From: Mariniflexile litorale
Lineage (GTDB): Bacteria; Bacteroidota; Bacteroidia; Flavobacteriales; Flavobacteriaceae
Assembly (NCBI RefSeq): GCF_031128465.2
Contig: NZ_CP155618.1
Location: 381,501-445,500 of the forward strand
DNA: 64,000 nucleotides
Direction of reading: 5' to 3'
Shown here: positions 10,527-18,912 of the stretch, piece by piece
Layout of the letters: every line of letters begins with the position of its first letter
Position numbering within the stretch: the first letter of the stretch is position 1
Program-made: the position numbers and the translations under genes
The notes under the pieces: generated by a model
The model's input: the letters and a program-made list of their open reading frames with translations, nothing else
What the model was told of the DNA's origin: nothing
Databases searched by the model: none

Positions 10527-11408
10527 ATGGACAATTCAACTTTTAAGGATGGTTTTATAGGTCAAAAAATGATAGTACTACCTAGCGAAGCAAAAACAAG
10601 AGTTAAAAACAATCTAATTACTAGTCATTTTTTTATATCCGATTTAGGTTATTTCCCAAAAGCTAGTTATCATTTTATAAAACGAAAAAAAAATCATGAC
10701 GATTATATATTCATTTATTGTGTAGAAGGACGTGGAAAAGTAAAAATTAATGATCTAAATACTACTATATCTCCAAATGAATATATCATTATCCCTAAGC
10801 ACACAGCTCACAGCTATAAATCTCACAAAGAAGATCCTTGGAGTATTTATTGGATGCATTTTGATGGAATAATTGCGAACGCTTTATATGAAAGACACAA
10901 ATTAAGTTATAACAAAATTATCCCTTTTAATAATGATCGTATTAAATTATTTAATCAAATTTTTGAGATTTTTAATAGTAACTATATAGATACTCAACTT
11001 GAATATGCTAATATTTTAAGTTTAACTTTTTTAAGTTCATTTATTTATAATGCTATTGAAACATCCATAAATATTCATAAAAATGACAACTTAGTTGGAA
11101 GTATTATTGATTTTTTAAATTACAATATTGACAAATCATATAAATCTGAAGATATTGCTGAAGAATTTAATCTATCCACATCTTACATTCATACAATTTT
11201 CAAAAAACGAACTGGTTACTCATTAATTCATTTCTTTAATCTAAAAAAAATTCAAAAAGCTTGTGAATACTTAAACTACACCGATTTAAATATAAAAGAA
11301 ATCAGCATAAAATTAGGCATTAACGACGCTTTATATTTTTCTAGATTATTTAAAAAATATATGGGTGTTTCTCCTAAAACTTATAAAGAAAGTCATAATC
11401 AATTATGA
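10527..11408 (+). CDS. AraC family transcriptional regulator
   Basis: The protein has 293 residues. The N-terminal half is an AraC-type cupin sugar-binding domain, with GRGKVKIND and the turn IIPKHTAHSYKSHKEDPWSIYWMHFDG characteristic of AraC ligand domains. The C-terminal 95 residues hold two helix-turn-helix motifs (SEDIAEEFNLSTSYIHTIFKK and IKEISIKLGINDALYFSRLFKKYMG) ending in SPKTYKE. It is divergent from the MFS-GH2-DUF5107 operon across 201 bp, so it probably activates that operon in response to its monosaccharide product. It converges on uxaC with 144 bp between stops. The inducer is unknown. Confidence 0.9.
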   Translation: MDNSTFKDGFIGQKMIVLPSEAKTRVKNNLITSHFFISDLGYFPKASYHFIKRKKNHDDYIFIYCVEGRGKVKINDLNTTISPNEYIIIPKHTAHSYKSHKEDPWSIYWMHFDGIIANALYERHKLSYNKIIPFNNDRIKLFNQIFEIFNSNYIDTQLEYANILSLTFLSSFIYNAIETSINIHKNDNLVGSIIDFLNYNIDKSYKSEDIAEEFNLSTSYIHTIFKKRTGYSLIHFFNLKKIQKACEYLNYTDLNIKEISIKLGINDALYFSRLFKKYMGVSPKTYKESHNQL

Positions 11409-11552
11409 CTTTTCAAAAAAAGGGAGGCATTAGTTCCAAGATTTAAGGTGCTACCTTTCAGTTTCAAATGCTTCAATAATTTTACACTCTAGAAGTTAAA
11501 GTTAATTTACGGACACACAAAACCTTATTTTAGAATTCATCATATAATCTTT

Positions 11553-12974
11553 CTAATATTTAAACCCATTAAAATAGTTTTTAGCATTATAATAACTGAT
11601 ATCGCTGATAATCTTACCTAACCACTTTTCATCGGCAGGTAATTCCCCATTTGTCACATCATTCCCTATTAGATTACACAATATGCGCCTAAAATATTCG
11701 TGTCTTGGAAAAGACATAAAGCTTCTAGAATCTGTTAACATACCCACAAAACAACTTAATAATCCCATATTCGATAGTGCATTCATTTGTTTTTCCATAC
11801 CATCTTTCTGGTCTAAAAACCACCAACCAGCTCCAAACTGTATTTTACCTCTAATGCTTCCGTCGTTAAAATTACCAATCATAGTTGCTATTAACTCGTT
11901 ATCAGCAGGATTTAAATTGTAAAGAATTGTTTTGGTTAATTGATCGGTGCTATCTAAATAATTTAGAAACTGTCCTAAAGATCGTGCTTGAGGAAAATCT
12001 CCAATAGAATCCCAACCAGAATCACGCCCTCTTAGTTGTAACATTCTAGAATTCACACTTCGTAATGCGCCCAAATGAAATTGTTGTACCCAGCCCCTTT
12101 TATGATATTCTTTACAAAGATGTTTTAAAGTTTCACATTTAAAATAATTAATTTCATCTTGAGAAAGCACCTTATGATTTTTAATCTTATTGAAGATTAC
12201 AATGATGTCAAACGCTCCTGTTTTAAAATAAGGTAACAACTCCAAGCCATGATCAGAAAGACGACAACCATTTTCATGAAAATAATCGATTCTTTTATCT
12301 AGTGCTTCCAATAAATCATCAAAATTTGAAATAGAAACCGCCGATACTTGTTCTAATTGTTCTAAATACTGAAGAAATGATGGCGCATCTTCAACAGCAA
12401 AAGCCTTATCTGGACGAAAGGCTGTAGACATAACCAAGGACACATCTTGACTACGTAAATTTTTATGATGTCTTAAATCATCTAAAGGGTCTTCTGTAGT
12501 ACAAACCACTTCAACATTTTGCATTTCCAACAAACCTCTCGTACTATGAGATTTTTGTTGTAATTGACGCATCGTTTCATCATATATAGTATTGGCATTC
12601 TCCCCCGTGAGTAATTCATCAATGCCATAATAGCGTTTTAACTCTAAATGACTCCAATGATATAGTGGGTTACGCAAGGTGTATGGTACAGCTTCTCCCC
12701 ATTTCTGGAATTTTTCTCTATCGGATGCATTCCCTGTTATATATTTTTCATCAATACCCAAAGTTCGCATCGCACGCCATTTATAATGATCTCCAGCCAA
12801 CCAAACTTGAGAACAATTTTCAAATTGATGGTTTTTAGCTATATTTTCAGGAGGTAAATGATTGTGATAATCTATTATAGGAAGATCTTTCGCATAATTA
12901 TGATATAAAGCTTTTGCAATTTCCGAACGAAGTAAAAAGTCCTCATGAAAAATAGTTGAATGTTTGGTATCCAT
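11553..12974 (-). CDS. uxaC: Glucuronate (uronate) isomerase
   Basis: The protein has 473 residues, the normal size for UxaC, an amidohydrolase-fold enzyme that converts D-glucuronate to D-fructuronate (and galacturonate to tagaturonate). Recognisable segments are PIIDYHNHLPP near residue 35 (metal-binding HxH), HWSHLELKRYYGI, the CTTEDPLDDLRHH segment, RGWVQQFHLGALRS, and the C-terminal FVGMLTDSRSFMSFPRHEYFRR. It is expected in the cytoplasm. It is transcribed alone, divergently from the XylR-type regulator at 13149. It supplies the first step for glucuronate released by the GH67 and GH115 enzymes; UxuA lies 46 kb away at 59301. A TAAATTTG promoter element lies 52 bp upstream. Confidence 0.95.
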   Translation of the reverse strand: MDTKHSTIFHEDFLLRSEIAKALYHNYAKDLPIIDYHNHLPPENIAKNHQFENCSQVWLAGDHYKWRAMRTLGIDEKYITGNASDREKFQKWGEAVPYTLRNPLYHWSHLELKRYYGIDELLTGENANTIYDETMRQLQQKSHSTRGLLEMQNVEVVCTTEDPLDDLRHHKNLRSQDVSLVMSTAFRPDKAFAVEDAPSFLQYLEQLEQVSAVSISNFDDLLEALDKRIDYFHENGCRLSDHGLELLPYFKTGAFDIIVIFNKIKNHKVLSQDEINYFKCETLKHLCKEYHKRGWVQQFHLGALRSVNSRMLQLRGRDSGWDSIGDFPQARSLGQFLNYLDSTDQLTKTILYNLNPADNELIATMIGNFNDGSIRGKIQFGAGWWFLDQKDGMEKQMNALSNMGLLSCFVGMLTDSRSFMSFPRHEYFRRILCNLIGNDVTNGELPADEKWLGKIISDISYYNAKNYFNGFKY

Positions 12975-13025
12975 GCGCTGTGTATAATATGTTTAATGAT
13001 TTTAAACGAAAATAAGTTAATAACA

Positions 13026-13033
13026 CAAATTTA
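13026..13033 (-). promoter_or_regulatory. Predicted -7 element of uxaC
   Basis: On the minus strand the sequence reads TAAATTTG, an exact match to the Bacteroidota -7 consensus TAnnTTTG, 52 bp before the uxaC start. No TTTG-type -33 element is present at the usual 17-23 bp spacing, which would suit a promoter that needs an activator. Confidence 0.45.
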
Positions 13034-13060
13034 ACGAGCCTATTTTCGTAGTTTTATAGC

Positions 13061-13080
13061 CATTTCATGCAAATATAAAT
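13061..13080. promoter_or_regulatory. Candidate XylR-type activator site upstream of uxaC
   Basis: This 20-bp segment fits CATTnnnTGCAAATnnAnnT and has a close counterpart at 18690-18709 in front of the RraA/SDR/UxaA operon. It lies 27 bp upstream of the predicted -7 element of uxaC and 69 bp before the regulator's own start. The two copies share 13-14 of 20 bases in a fixed register. Binding by the neighbouring regulator is inference only. Confidence 0.3.
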
Positions 13081-13148
13081 GATGTTATGCTTTTTGATTT
13101 CACCTTATAAAATTTTGAAATGATAGACACCTTTAATAAAAAATCTAG

Positions 13149-14294
13149 ATGAAAAAGGTTTTTGTTCAACTTGAATCAGGTCGTGGTTACGGTCGTGACT
13201 TACTAAAAGGAATTCATGAGTATAATAACCAATTCTCTAATTGGGAAATTGTTTTTGAACCAGCATATTACCTTAAAACTTCACAGAAAAATGATATAAG
13301 TAAGTTAATAAAACTTATGAAACCAGACGGCTGTATTCTTGAAAACATAGATAACATGTCTATGATTACCAAACTTGGAGTTCCATTTATACGAGCTAAT
13401 AGCTTGGATCATATTGAAGAGTCTCCTTATCTAAAAGGGAATTATGAATCAGATGGGAAAGTAGCTGTCGATTATTTTTTATCTCTTGGTTTTAAAAGAC
13501 TTGCTTTTTTTGGGGTAAAAGATTTAGCATGGTCTGATGGTAGATATGCAAGTTTTAAAAATCATGCTCAATTAAATGGTATTGAAGTTTCTCATTATTT
13601 AGCTGAAAACACATCCAAAAAAGGATTAAGACATGATTTTGAAGGTATAATAGCTTGGTTAAAATCTTTACCTAAACCGATAGGTATTTTATGTTGTAAT
13701 GATGATTTTGGACAAATGCTAATTAACGCCTGCTCCCTTAGTCATTTAAAAATACCCTATGAAATTGCTATTTTAGGGATTGACAATGATGAATTACTAT
13801 GTAATATGACGCATCCTAAACTTTCTAGCATTGCTCGAAATCATAGAAAAGCTGCATTTAATGCCTGTAAAATTTTAGATAGGATGATGAATGATGAATT
13901 TATTGAAGATTATATTATTCCGACTGAACCTCTTGATGTGGTTGAACGCACCTCCACAGATATTATAGCTTGTAATGATACAGAAGTTATAAAAGCACTC
14001 CATTATATCAGAAATAATACGCATTTAAATTTAACCGTAACAAATGTGGTTGAAGTAACTAATATAAGCCGAAGAAGTTTATACACTAGATTTAAAACCG
14101 TAACCAAAAACACCATCTACGATGAAATACAATTACAAAAACTTAAAAAATTTAAAACCCTACTAAGAAATCAAAATTTATCAGTTAAAGAAATTGCTTT
14201 TAGTCTTGGTTTTGATGATGCAAGCCATATAAGTAGGTGGTTTTCGTCAATTGAAGGCATCCCTCCTATTAAATGGCGGAACGAAAATATATAA
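13149..14294 (+). CDS. XylR-type regulator: sugar-binding sensor fused to AraC HTH
   Basis: The protein has 381 residues. Residues 1 to about 275 resemble LacI/GalR periplasmic-binding-protein-like sensors (ESGRGYGRDLLKGIHEYNN; SDGKVAVDYFLSLGFKRLAFFG; ILCCNDDFGQMLINAC; IAILGIDNDELLCNMTHPKLSSI). There is no N-terminal LacI HTH. Instead residues 285-381 form an AraC-type double HTH (TNISRRSLYTRFKTVT and VKEIAFSLGFDDASHISRWFSS). This is the architecture of E. coli XylR, the xylose-responsive activator. It is divergent from uxaC and converges on the UxaA-type gene with only 16 bp between stops. Likely effectors are xylose or a glucuronate derivative. It probably controls uxaC and the 14311-18572 operon. 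Confidence 0.88.
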   Translation: MKKVFVQLESGRGYGRDLLKGIHEYNNQFSNWEIVFEPAYYLKTSQKNDISKLIKLMKPDGCILENIDNMSMITKLGVPFIRANSLDHIEESPYLKGNYESDGKVAVDYFLSLGFKRLAFFGVKDLAWSDGRYASFKNHAQLNGIEVSHYLAENTSKKGLRHDFEGIIAWLKSLPKPIGILCCNDDFGQMLINACSLSHLKIPYEIAILGIDNDELLCNMTHPKLSSIARNHRKAAFNACKILDRMMNDEFIEDYIIPTEPLDVVERTSTDIIACNDTEVIKALHYIRNNTHLNLTVTNVVEVTNISRRSLYTRFKTVTKNTIYDEIQLQKLKKFKTLLRNQNLSVKEIAFSLGFDDASHISRWFSSIEGIPPIKWRNENI

Positions 14295-14310
14295 TTAAGG
14301 AAATAAAGAA

Positions 14311-15495
14311 TTACATATCGCAATTTTTCTTGCCATACTCAAAATATTTATAGCCTAGACTAAACTCTTGATGACCTAACATTTCAGATTTTGTTTTTTT
14401 ACCTGCAATTACTTCTTTAATAAGTATGTAAATTTCATCTCCAAGTTCTTCTAATGAAGCACCTTCTGTAATTATCTTTCCTGAATTAATATCCATATCA
14501 CCCGAAAGGTTTTCAAAAGTTTTAGGATTTCCACAAACTTTAATGACTGGAGATATGGCTGAACCTACAACAGAACCACGCCCTGTTGAAAAGAGAATAA
14601 TATGGCAGCCACTGGCAATCATTTCTACAATTTCAGTATTGTCGTTAATATTTGGAAAACCCCATAGAGCATCACCATCGGGAACTACATCCATAAAATA
14701 CAAACCAGATTCTGTAGGTATTTCTCCTGGACGAATTAAAGCCTTTATAGGCAAACTACCACTTTTTGAATAGGAGCCTAACGATTTTTCTTCAATAGTT
14801 GTTAATCCGCCAACAGCATTACCAGCCGAAAAACTATCGTGCCCCATCTTTTTATAATAATTATCAGCTTTTTTGATACAAGCTACTAACTCTTTACCCA
14901 CTTCTTCATTCGCTGCTCTTTCTGCCATTAAATGCTCGCACCCCATGAGCTCACCAGGCTCTTCAAACATACAAATAGCACCTTCAGCAACCAATTTATC
15001 AAAAGCTTTCCCAATGGAAGGGTTTGCTGTAAATCCACTAGTGGCATCAGAACCTCCACAAATGGTTCCAACCATGAGATCGGTAAGTTTAAAATCTACT
15101 TTTTCTACTTCATTCAGTTCTGAAAAAAAGTTACTTATAATCTCTTTTCCTTTTTGTACTGATGTAAGCGTGCCTCCACACTCTTGTATCACTAATTTTT
15201 CAACGGGTCTACCACTTTCTGAAATATGCTTGGACAATCCATGTCTATTAAAATTTTCACAACCTAAAGACACCAACAAAACCGCTCCAACATTCGGGTG
15301 TGTACAAAGATTTTGCATCATTTTATGAGCGTAATCATTGGGTGCGCAACCACTAAAACCTATTAAGTGAACTTCTTGACCTGAAAATTCTGAAACAATT
15401 TGGCGAGCCACATGATGGGCACATTCAACCAAATAAGCTACAATAATAATATTGCGAATCCCTTTTCTTCCGTCTTTTCTTAAATACCCCTTCAT
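14311..15495 (-). CDS. UxaA/SuyB family sugar-acid dehydratase, large subunit
   Basis: The protein has 394 residues and matches the catalytic domain of the altronate/galactarate dehydratase family (UxaA, GarD), which also includes sulfolactate sulfo-lyase SuyB. Visible features are the start KGYLRKDGRKGIRN, cysteines in GFSGCAPNDYA and SLGCENFNRHG, the IQECGGT and CGGSDATSGFTANPSIG segments, and ILFSTGRGSVVGSAISPVIKVCGN. E. coli UxaA carries an extra N-terminal SAF domain; here that domain is a separate gene 16 bp upstream (15512-15781), so the enzyme is split. The uronate context favours an aldonate such as altronate, giving a 2-keto-3-deoxy acid, over sulfolactate. Last gene of its operon. 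Confidence 0.85.
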   Translation of the reverse strand: MKGYLRKDGRKGIRNIIIVAYLVECAHHVARQIVSEFSGQEVHLIGFSGCAPNDYAHKMMQNLCTHPNVGAVLLVSLGCENFNRHGLSKHISESGRPVEKLVIQECGGTLTSVQKGKEIISNFFSELNEVEKVDFKLTDLMVGTICGGSDATSGFTANPSIGKAFDKLVAEGAICMFEEPGELMGCEHLMAERAANEEVGKELVACIKKADNYYKKMGHDSFSAGNAVGGLTTIEEKSLGSYSKSGSLPIKALIRPGEIPTESGLYFMDVVPDGDALWGFPNINDNTEIVEMIASGCHIILFSTGRGSVVGSAISPVIKVCGNPKTFENLSGDMDINSGKIITEGASLEELGDEIYILIKEVIAGKKTKSEMLGHQEFSLGYKYFEYGKKNCDM

Positions 15496-15511
15496 TTTAT
15501 GGATTTAAACT

Positions 15512-15781
15512 TTATTGATTAATTAAATAATCGGTTTCCAAATTATGGCTATGCACATGTTCGCCTGGAACTATATCTTGTGTGGCGCTTCCTATTGAAA
15601 GACCATATTTTAATATTTTGTCCTTTGTTGCAATGGACTTTATCGCTATTTTATGACCAAAATCTATAGTCTCTATTAATTTAACCTCTTCTCCATTTAC
15701 GTTAATAATTGTATCTGCCTCAAAACTCTTTAAAGCAATTACAATATTATCATTGACATGCAATTGAACAAATTTTTCCAT
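15512..15781 (-). CDS. SAF-domain small subunit of UxaA-type dehydratase
   Basis: This 89-residue protein corresponds to the N-terminal SAF domain of UxaA, or to SuyA. It begins with VQLHVNDNIVIALK and has the typical IDFGHKIAIKSIATKDKILKYG and IGSATQDIVPGEHVHSHNLE, where the GEHVHSHN histidines are the conserved part of this domain. It starts 2 bp after the transporter stop and ends 16 bp before the large-subunit gene. The two should form one heteromeric dehydratase. The pairing is well supported; the substrate is inferred. Confidence 0.85.
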   Translation of the reverse strand: MEKFVQLHVNDNIVIALKSFEADTIINVNGEEVKLIETIDFGHKIAIKSIATKDKILKYGLSIGSATQDIVPGEHVHSHNLETDYLINQ

Positions 15782-15783
15782 TT

Positions 15784-17088
15784 TTATTGATCAATAGGTT
15801 TTATTTGAGGAATCATTATTTTTAATATTAACCAAGCTAATAAATACATAGTGCTTGCAATAATAAAAATAAGGGTATAACTACCGCTGATATCTAAAAC
15901 TAGTCCTACAAACGATGCCGCCAAAGCCCCACCTATAGCTCCCGCAAACCCAGAAAGCCCTACCATAGTGGCTACTGCTTTTTTAGGATAAATATCAGAC
16001 ACAATAGTGAAAATATTAGATGCCCACCCTTGATGTGCCGCCGTCGCAAAACCAATAATAATAACAACAATCCAAAGGTTATCAAACTGTGTTGCAAAAG
16101 TTAAAGGTAATACGAGCATCGCACAAACTAAGATGGCTGTTTTTCTAGCAAAATCAATGGTTTTACCAATTTTTATAAGTCTAGAAGATAATGCACCTCC
16201 AAAAACGCCACCAATGCTTGCCATTGAATAAATGATAATGAGCGGTACAATAGAGTGTTTAAGATCTATATTCTGAGTTTTGTTTAAAAAATCGGGTGCC
16301 CAAAAAAGAAAAAACCACCAAACCCAATCTGTAAAAAAACGTGAGAAACAAATAGCATAGGTTTGTCTGTACTTAAATAAAGCCCCCCAAGTGATTCCTT
16401 TGGAATCTGTTGTTTCTACTACAGTATCATTATCTGATAAAATATATTCCAACTCTTTAGCTGATACTCGTTTATGTTTTTCAGGAACTCTGTAAATTAA
16501 AACCCAAAAAACAATCCAAATAAAACCTAACAGCCCTGTGATTATAAAAGCCCATTTCCAATTTAATACAAGAGTTATACCTCCAACAATTATTGGAGCA
16601 AGAATGGCACCAACGGTCGCCCCCGAATTAAATATACCTGTAGCCAATGCTCTGTCTTTTTTAGGAAACCATTCTGCCACCGTTTTTACCGCTGCAGGAA
16701 AATTAGCTGCTTCACCAATCCCTAAAATAGACCTTACAATCCCGAACCCCATAACAGAATGCACAAAAGCATGCAAAACGGCTCCTATACTCCATATGAT
16801 AATTGCCACGGTGTATCCTAATCGAGATCCTAACTTATCCAACATCCTTCCGCTAATTAAAAGTCCAATAGCATAGGCAATTTGAAAGGCTGTAACGATG
16901 TAACCATAATCGGCTTCAGTCCAATGTAAATCTTTCTCTATAAAGGGTTTTAATAGACCTATTACTTGCCTGTCTATATAATTAATAGTCGTTGCAAAAA
17001 AAAGCAAAGCCACTATAGTCCATCTTATTTTGGAATCTTTAGCGTTTGGATTAGTAAATGTGGTGGTGGTGGTGGTGTTAGTTGGCAT
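15784..17088 (-). CDS. MFS hexuronate/sugar-acid transporter (ExuT-like, ACS family)
   Basis: This 434-residue, 12-helix MFS protein has the anion:cation symporter signatures of ExuT/DgoT: INYIDRQVIGLLKPFIEKDL in helix 1, DKLGSRLGY after helix 2, GIGEAANFPAAVKTVAEWFPKKDRALATGIFNSGATVGAILAP in helices 4-5, and PKKAVATMVGLSGFAGAIGG in helix 10. The family imports hexuronates and aldonates. It sits between an SDR and the split UxaA dehydratase, so it probably brings in their substrate. The N-terminus has a run of six threonines encoded by an ACC repeat (plus-strand 17060-17077). Glucuronate and galacturonate-derived acids are the main candidates. Confidence 0.88.
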   Translation of the reverse strand: MPTNTTTTTTFTNPNAKDSKIRWTIVALLFFATTINYIDRQVIGLLKPFIEKDLHWTEADYGYIVTAFQIAYAIGLLISGRMLDKLGSRLGYTVAIIIWSIGAVLHAFVHSVMGFGIVRSILGIGEAANFPAAVKTVAEWFPKKDRALATGIFNSGATVGAILAPIIVGGITLVLNWKWAFIITGLLGFIWIVFWVLIYRVPEKHKRVSAKELEYILSDNDTVVETTDSKGITWGALFKYRQTYAICFSRFFTDWVWWFFLFWAPDFLNKTQNIDLKHSIVPLIIIYSMASIGGVFGGALSSRLIKIGKTIDFARKTAILVCAMLVLPLTFATQFDNLWIVVIIIGFATAAHQGWASNIFTIVSDIYPKKAVATMVGLSGFAGAIGGALAASFVGLVLDISGSYTLIFIIASTMYLLAWLILKIMIPQIKPIDQ

Positions 17089-17111
17089 TTTTTTTATTGT
17101 TTGGCTAATTA

Positions 17112-17867
17112 TTAAAAACCTCCTGCAGCTCCTCCGTCAACAGGAAGAAAAACTCCATTAATATATTTACCAGCATCAGATGCTAAATAAAGTGCAGCGT
17201 AACCAATATCTTCTGGTTCTCCAAAGTTACCTGATGGTATTCTGCCTAAAATTTTAGTTTTCCTTGGCAAATCATGATCAATAGCCTTATGAAGCATGGG
17301 TGATTCTATCCATCCTGGAGCTATCGTGTTAATTCTAACATTATCAACTGCAAGTTCAGAAACCATACTTCTCATTAAACCTACAATAGCCGTTTTAGCT
17401 GTAGAATAGGCAACAACTTGTTTCATTCCCATAACCGCAGTCATTGAACTAATAAGAATAATAGAACCTTGCTTCCTTTTAATCATGCTTTTTGCAAACT
17501 CTCTAGTAAGTGCAAAAACACTCATTAAGTGCACATTTAAGACTCCTAAAAATTCACTATCCGTAGTATCAATGGCATTTTTTTTCAAATGCGTTCCTGC
17601 ACAATTTATTAATATGTCTATATGCCCCCAATTAGTTTCTGTTTCTAGAACTAAACTTGGAATTTTATCTAAATCGGTAACATCAAATGATTTATAACTA
17701 CAATTATCCCCTAATGATTTTTTAGCTTCCATCAATTTATTTTCACTTCTACCAATTAACAAAACTTGAGCCCCTGCTTCTATAAATGTTTTGGCAATAC
17801 CAAGTCCGATACCACTTCCACCGCCTGTAATGACCGCTTTTTTTCCTTCTAAACTAAATGCTTTCAT
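17112..17867 (-). CDS. Short-chain dehydrogenase/reductase
   Basis: The protein has 251 residues, a classical SDR. The cofactor loop is TGGGSGIG (residues 14-21). The NCAG-type motif is at 88-91, and the catalytic triad is Ser141, Tyr154 and Lys158 (SSM...VAYSTAK). The C-terminal end is VDGGAAGGF. It resembles sugar-acid oxidoreductases such as KduD or gluconate 5-dehydrogenase. It lies 12 bp after the RraA-like gene and 23 bp before the ExuT-like transporter. It could reduce a ketouronate (a UxaB/UxuB substitute) or oxidise the keto-deoxy acid made by the UxaA-type enzyme. The sequence alone does not decide. Confidence 0.88.
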   Translation of the reverse strand: MKAFSLEGKKAVITGGGSGIGLGIAKTFIEAGAQVLLIGRSENKLMEAKKSLGDNCSYKSFDVTDLDKIPSLVLETETNWGHIDILINCAGTHLKKNAIDTTDSEFLGVLNVHLMSVFALTREFAKSMIKRKQGSIILISSMTAVMGMKQVVAYSTAKTAIVGLMRSMVSELAVDNVRINTIAPGWIESPMLHKAIDHDLPRKTKILGRIPSGNFGEPEDIGYAALYLASDAGKYINGVFLPVDGGAAGGF

Positions 17868-17879
17868 TTTATTTTATTT

Positions 17880-18572
17880 TTACATGATACCAAATTTCTC
17901 AAACGCTTCTACTGTACTCATACCTTCTTGAAGTGCTTTTAAAACTAATTTTTCTCCTCTAGCTTTTTCTAAAGCCTTTTCAAAAACTTCATCTTGAATG
18001 TCTTGCGGAACAATAACAACCCCGTCTAAATCACCATAAATAATATCTCCTGGATTGATTCTAACATTACCAATCTCTATAGGCACTCTATAATCAATCA
18101 CCTTTCCCCGAGGGCCTTGATCTTGCGCATAAGTCCCCATACTGAATACAGGAAAACCTAATTTTAAAACTTCATTGGTATCTCTTGAATAACCATCTAC
18201 AACTGCTCCAGAAGCCTTTAATTTCATGGCTCGTGTACTCATTAAACCACCCCAAAGTGCATAGCGTAAAGAAGATCCTGTACAAATGTATACTTCATCT
18301 TCCTCTAAGCTATCTAGCGCTTCGAACATGATACCAAAAGGCTTATTGATATAACTATTATGCGATTTTTCTAACTGTTCGCCAAAGACATCTGCTTCAA
18401 CTACCGGCATTGCTTTACCAAAAACTATGGATTTTGAATCTACTGGTTTTATGCCAGCGGGTAAAAACTGATGCAAATACCCCATTTTATCCATAACATC
18501 CCCTACCAACGCTGTAAAAAGCTCTGTATGAACAATTTCCTTAAGTTCCTTAAAGCTATTATAATACTTCAT
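17880..18572 (-). CDS. RraA/HMG-aldolase family protein
   Basis: The protein has 230 residues. The family includes 4-hydroxy-4-methyl-2-oxoglutarate / 4-carboxy-4-hydroxy-2-oxoadipate aldolases, which split such acids with a divalent metal, and RraA, which only inhibits RNase E. The active-site stretch GGLMSTRAMKLKASGAVVDG followed by YSRD keeps the arginine and acidic residue (RD) used by the aldolases, and GDLDGVVIVP near the C-terminus is also typical. First gene of a five-gene operon with an SDR, a sugar-acid transporter and a split dehydratase. An aldolase or retro-aldol role on a diketo-deoxy acid is therefore more likely than RNase control. No example of this exact operon is known to me. 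Confidence 0.8.
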   Translation of the reverse strand: MKYYNSFKELKEIVHTELFTALVGDVMDKMGYLHQFLPAGIKPVDSKSIVFGKAMPVVEADVFGEQLEKSHNSYINKPFGIMFEALDSLEEDEVYICTGSSLRYALWGGLMSTRAMKLKASGAVVDGYSRDTNEVLKLGFPVFSMGTYAQDQGPRGKVIDYRVPIEIGNVRINPGDIIYGDLDGVVIVPQDIQDEVFEKALEKARGEKLVLKALQEGMSTVEAFEKFGIM

Positions 18573-18634
18573 TTTTTATTTATTTTAAAACATTTAAAAG
18601 CCATTAACTAATTATATCAATAACCATGTGATTT

Positions 18635-18642
18635 CAAAAATA
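18635..18642 (-). promoter_or_regulatory. Predicted -7 element of the RraA-SDR-ExuT-UxaA operon
   Basis: The minus strand reads TATTTTTG, an exact match to TAnnTTTG, 62 bp before the RraA-like start. A GTTGA sequence about 22 bp upstream could serve as -33. The CATTnnnTGCAAAT site at 18690-18709 lies about 47 bp upstream of it. Confidence 0.4.
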
Positions 18643-18689
18643 GCTAGAGGAACCATCATTACCTCAACCCTATTTTGTTATTTTACATC

Positions 18690-18709
18690 CATTATGTGCA
18701 AATCCATTT
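18690..18709. promoter_or_regulatory. Candidate XylR-type activator site upstream of the RraA operon
   Basis: The segment fits CATTnnnTGCAAATnnAnnT and matches the site upstream of uxaC (13061-13080). Direct ATCCAT repeats 15 bp apart (18687-18692 and 18702-18707) overlap it. It lies 20 bp farther from its -7 element than the uxaC copy does, close to two helical turns. Confidence 0.3.
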
Positions 18710-18768
18710 AAAAACAGCTCCCTTTATATAACTTGAAAGGTTATAATTGAGTCCTTCTTTTTAAAAGT

Positions 18769-18821
18769 AAAAAAACAAAACCCATATACTTGTATATCTA
18801 AATACAATTACACAGGTTTTG
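18769..18821 (-). terminator. Rho-independent terminator after susCD
   Basis: Read on the minus strand, CAAAACC (from 18821) and GGGTTTTG (to 18776) form the base of a long, partly paired AT-rich hairpin, followed directly by a run of seven T. It lies about 90 bp after the susD stop and would end the sigma-FecR-susCD transcript. Confidence 0.55.
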
Positions 18822-18912
18822 TAAATAAAAAAACTAAATAATAAACTAACTATTTTTAATATCTTAGGAAGTGTTAGCTCAAATACTAGTGCTTTTGAAT
18901 ATATTTCTTATC

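Larger units (their letters stand above)
18573..18912. other. Intergenic region between susD and the RraA operon
   Basis: This 340-bp gap between two minus-strand operons holds a terminator-like hairpin for susCD (18769-18821), a candidate activator site (18690-18709) and a predicted -7 element (18635-18642) for the downstream operon. I see no gene in it. Confidence 0.6.

Noticed and set aside
11409-11552. Possible terminator between the AraC gene and uxaC
   Set aside because: An AAAGGGAGGCA / GGTGCTACCTTT pairing is visible, but it has several mismatches and no T-run follows. I could not support it as a terminator.
14543-15328. Overlapping plus-strand open frames opposite the UxaA-type gene
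   Set aside because: They are antisense to a conserved catalytic domain and have no recognisable protein features; similar shadows occur opposite many genes here.
17060-17077. GGT trinucleotide repeat at the start of the ExuT-like gene
   Set aside because: It encodes a short threonine run in the cytoplasmic N-terminus. Unit changes would keep the frame, so it is not a phase-variation switch.
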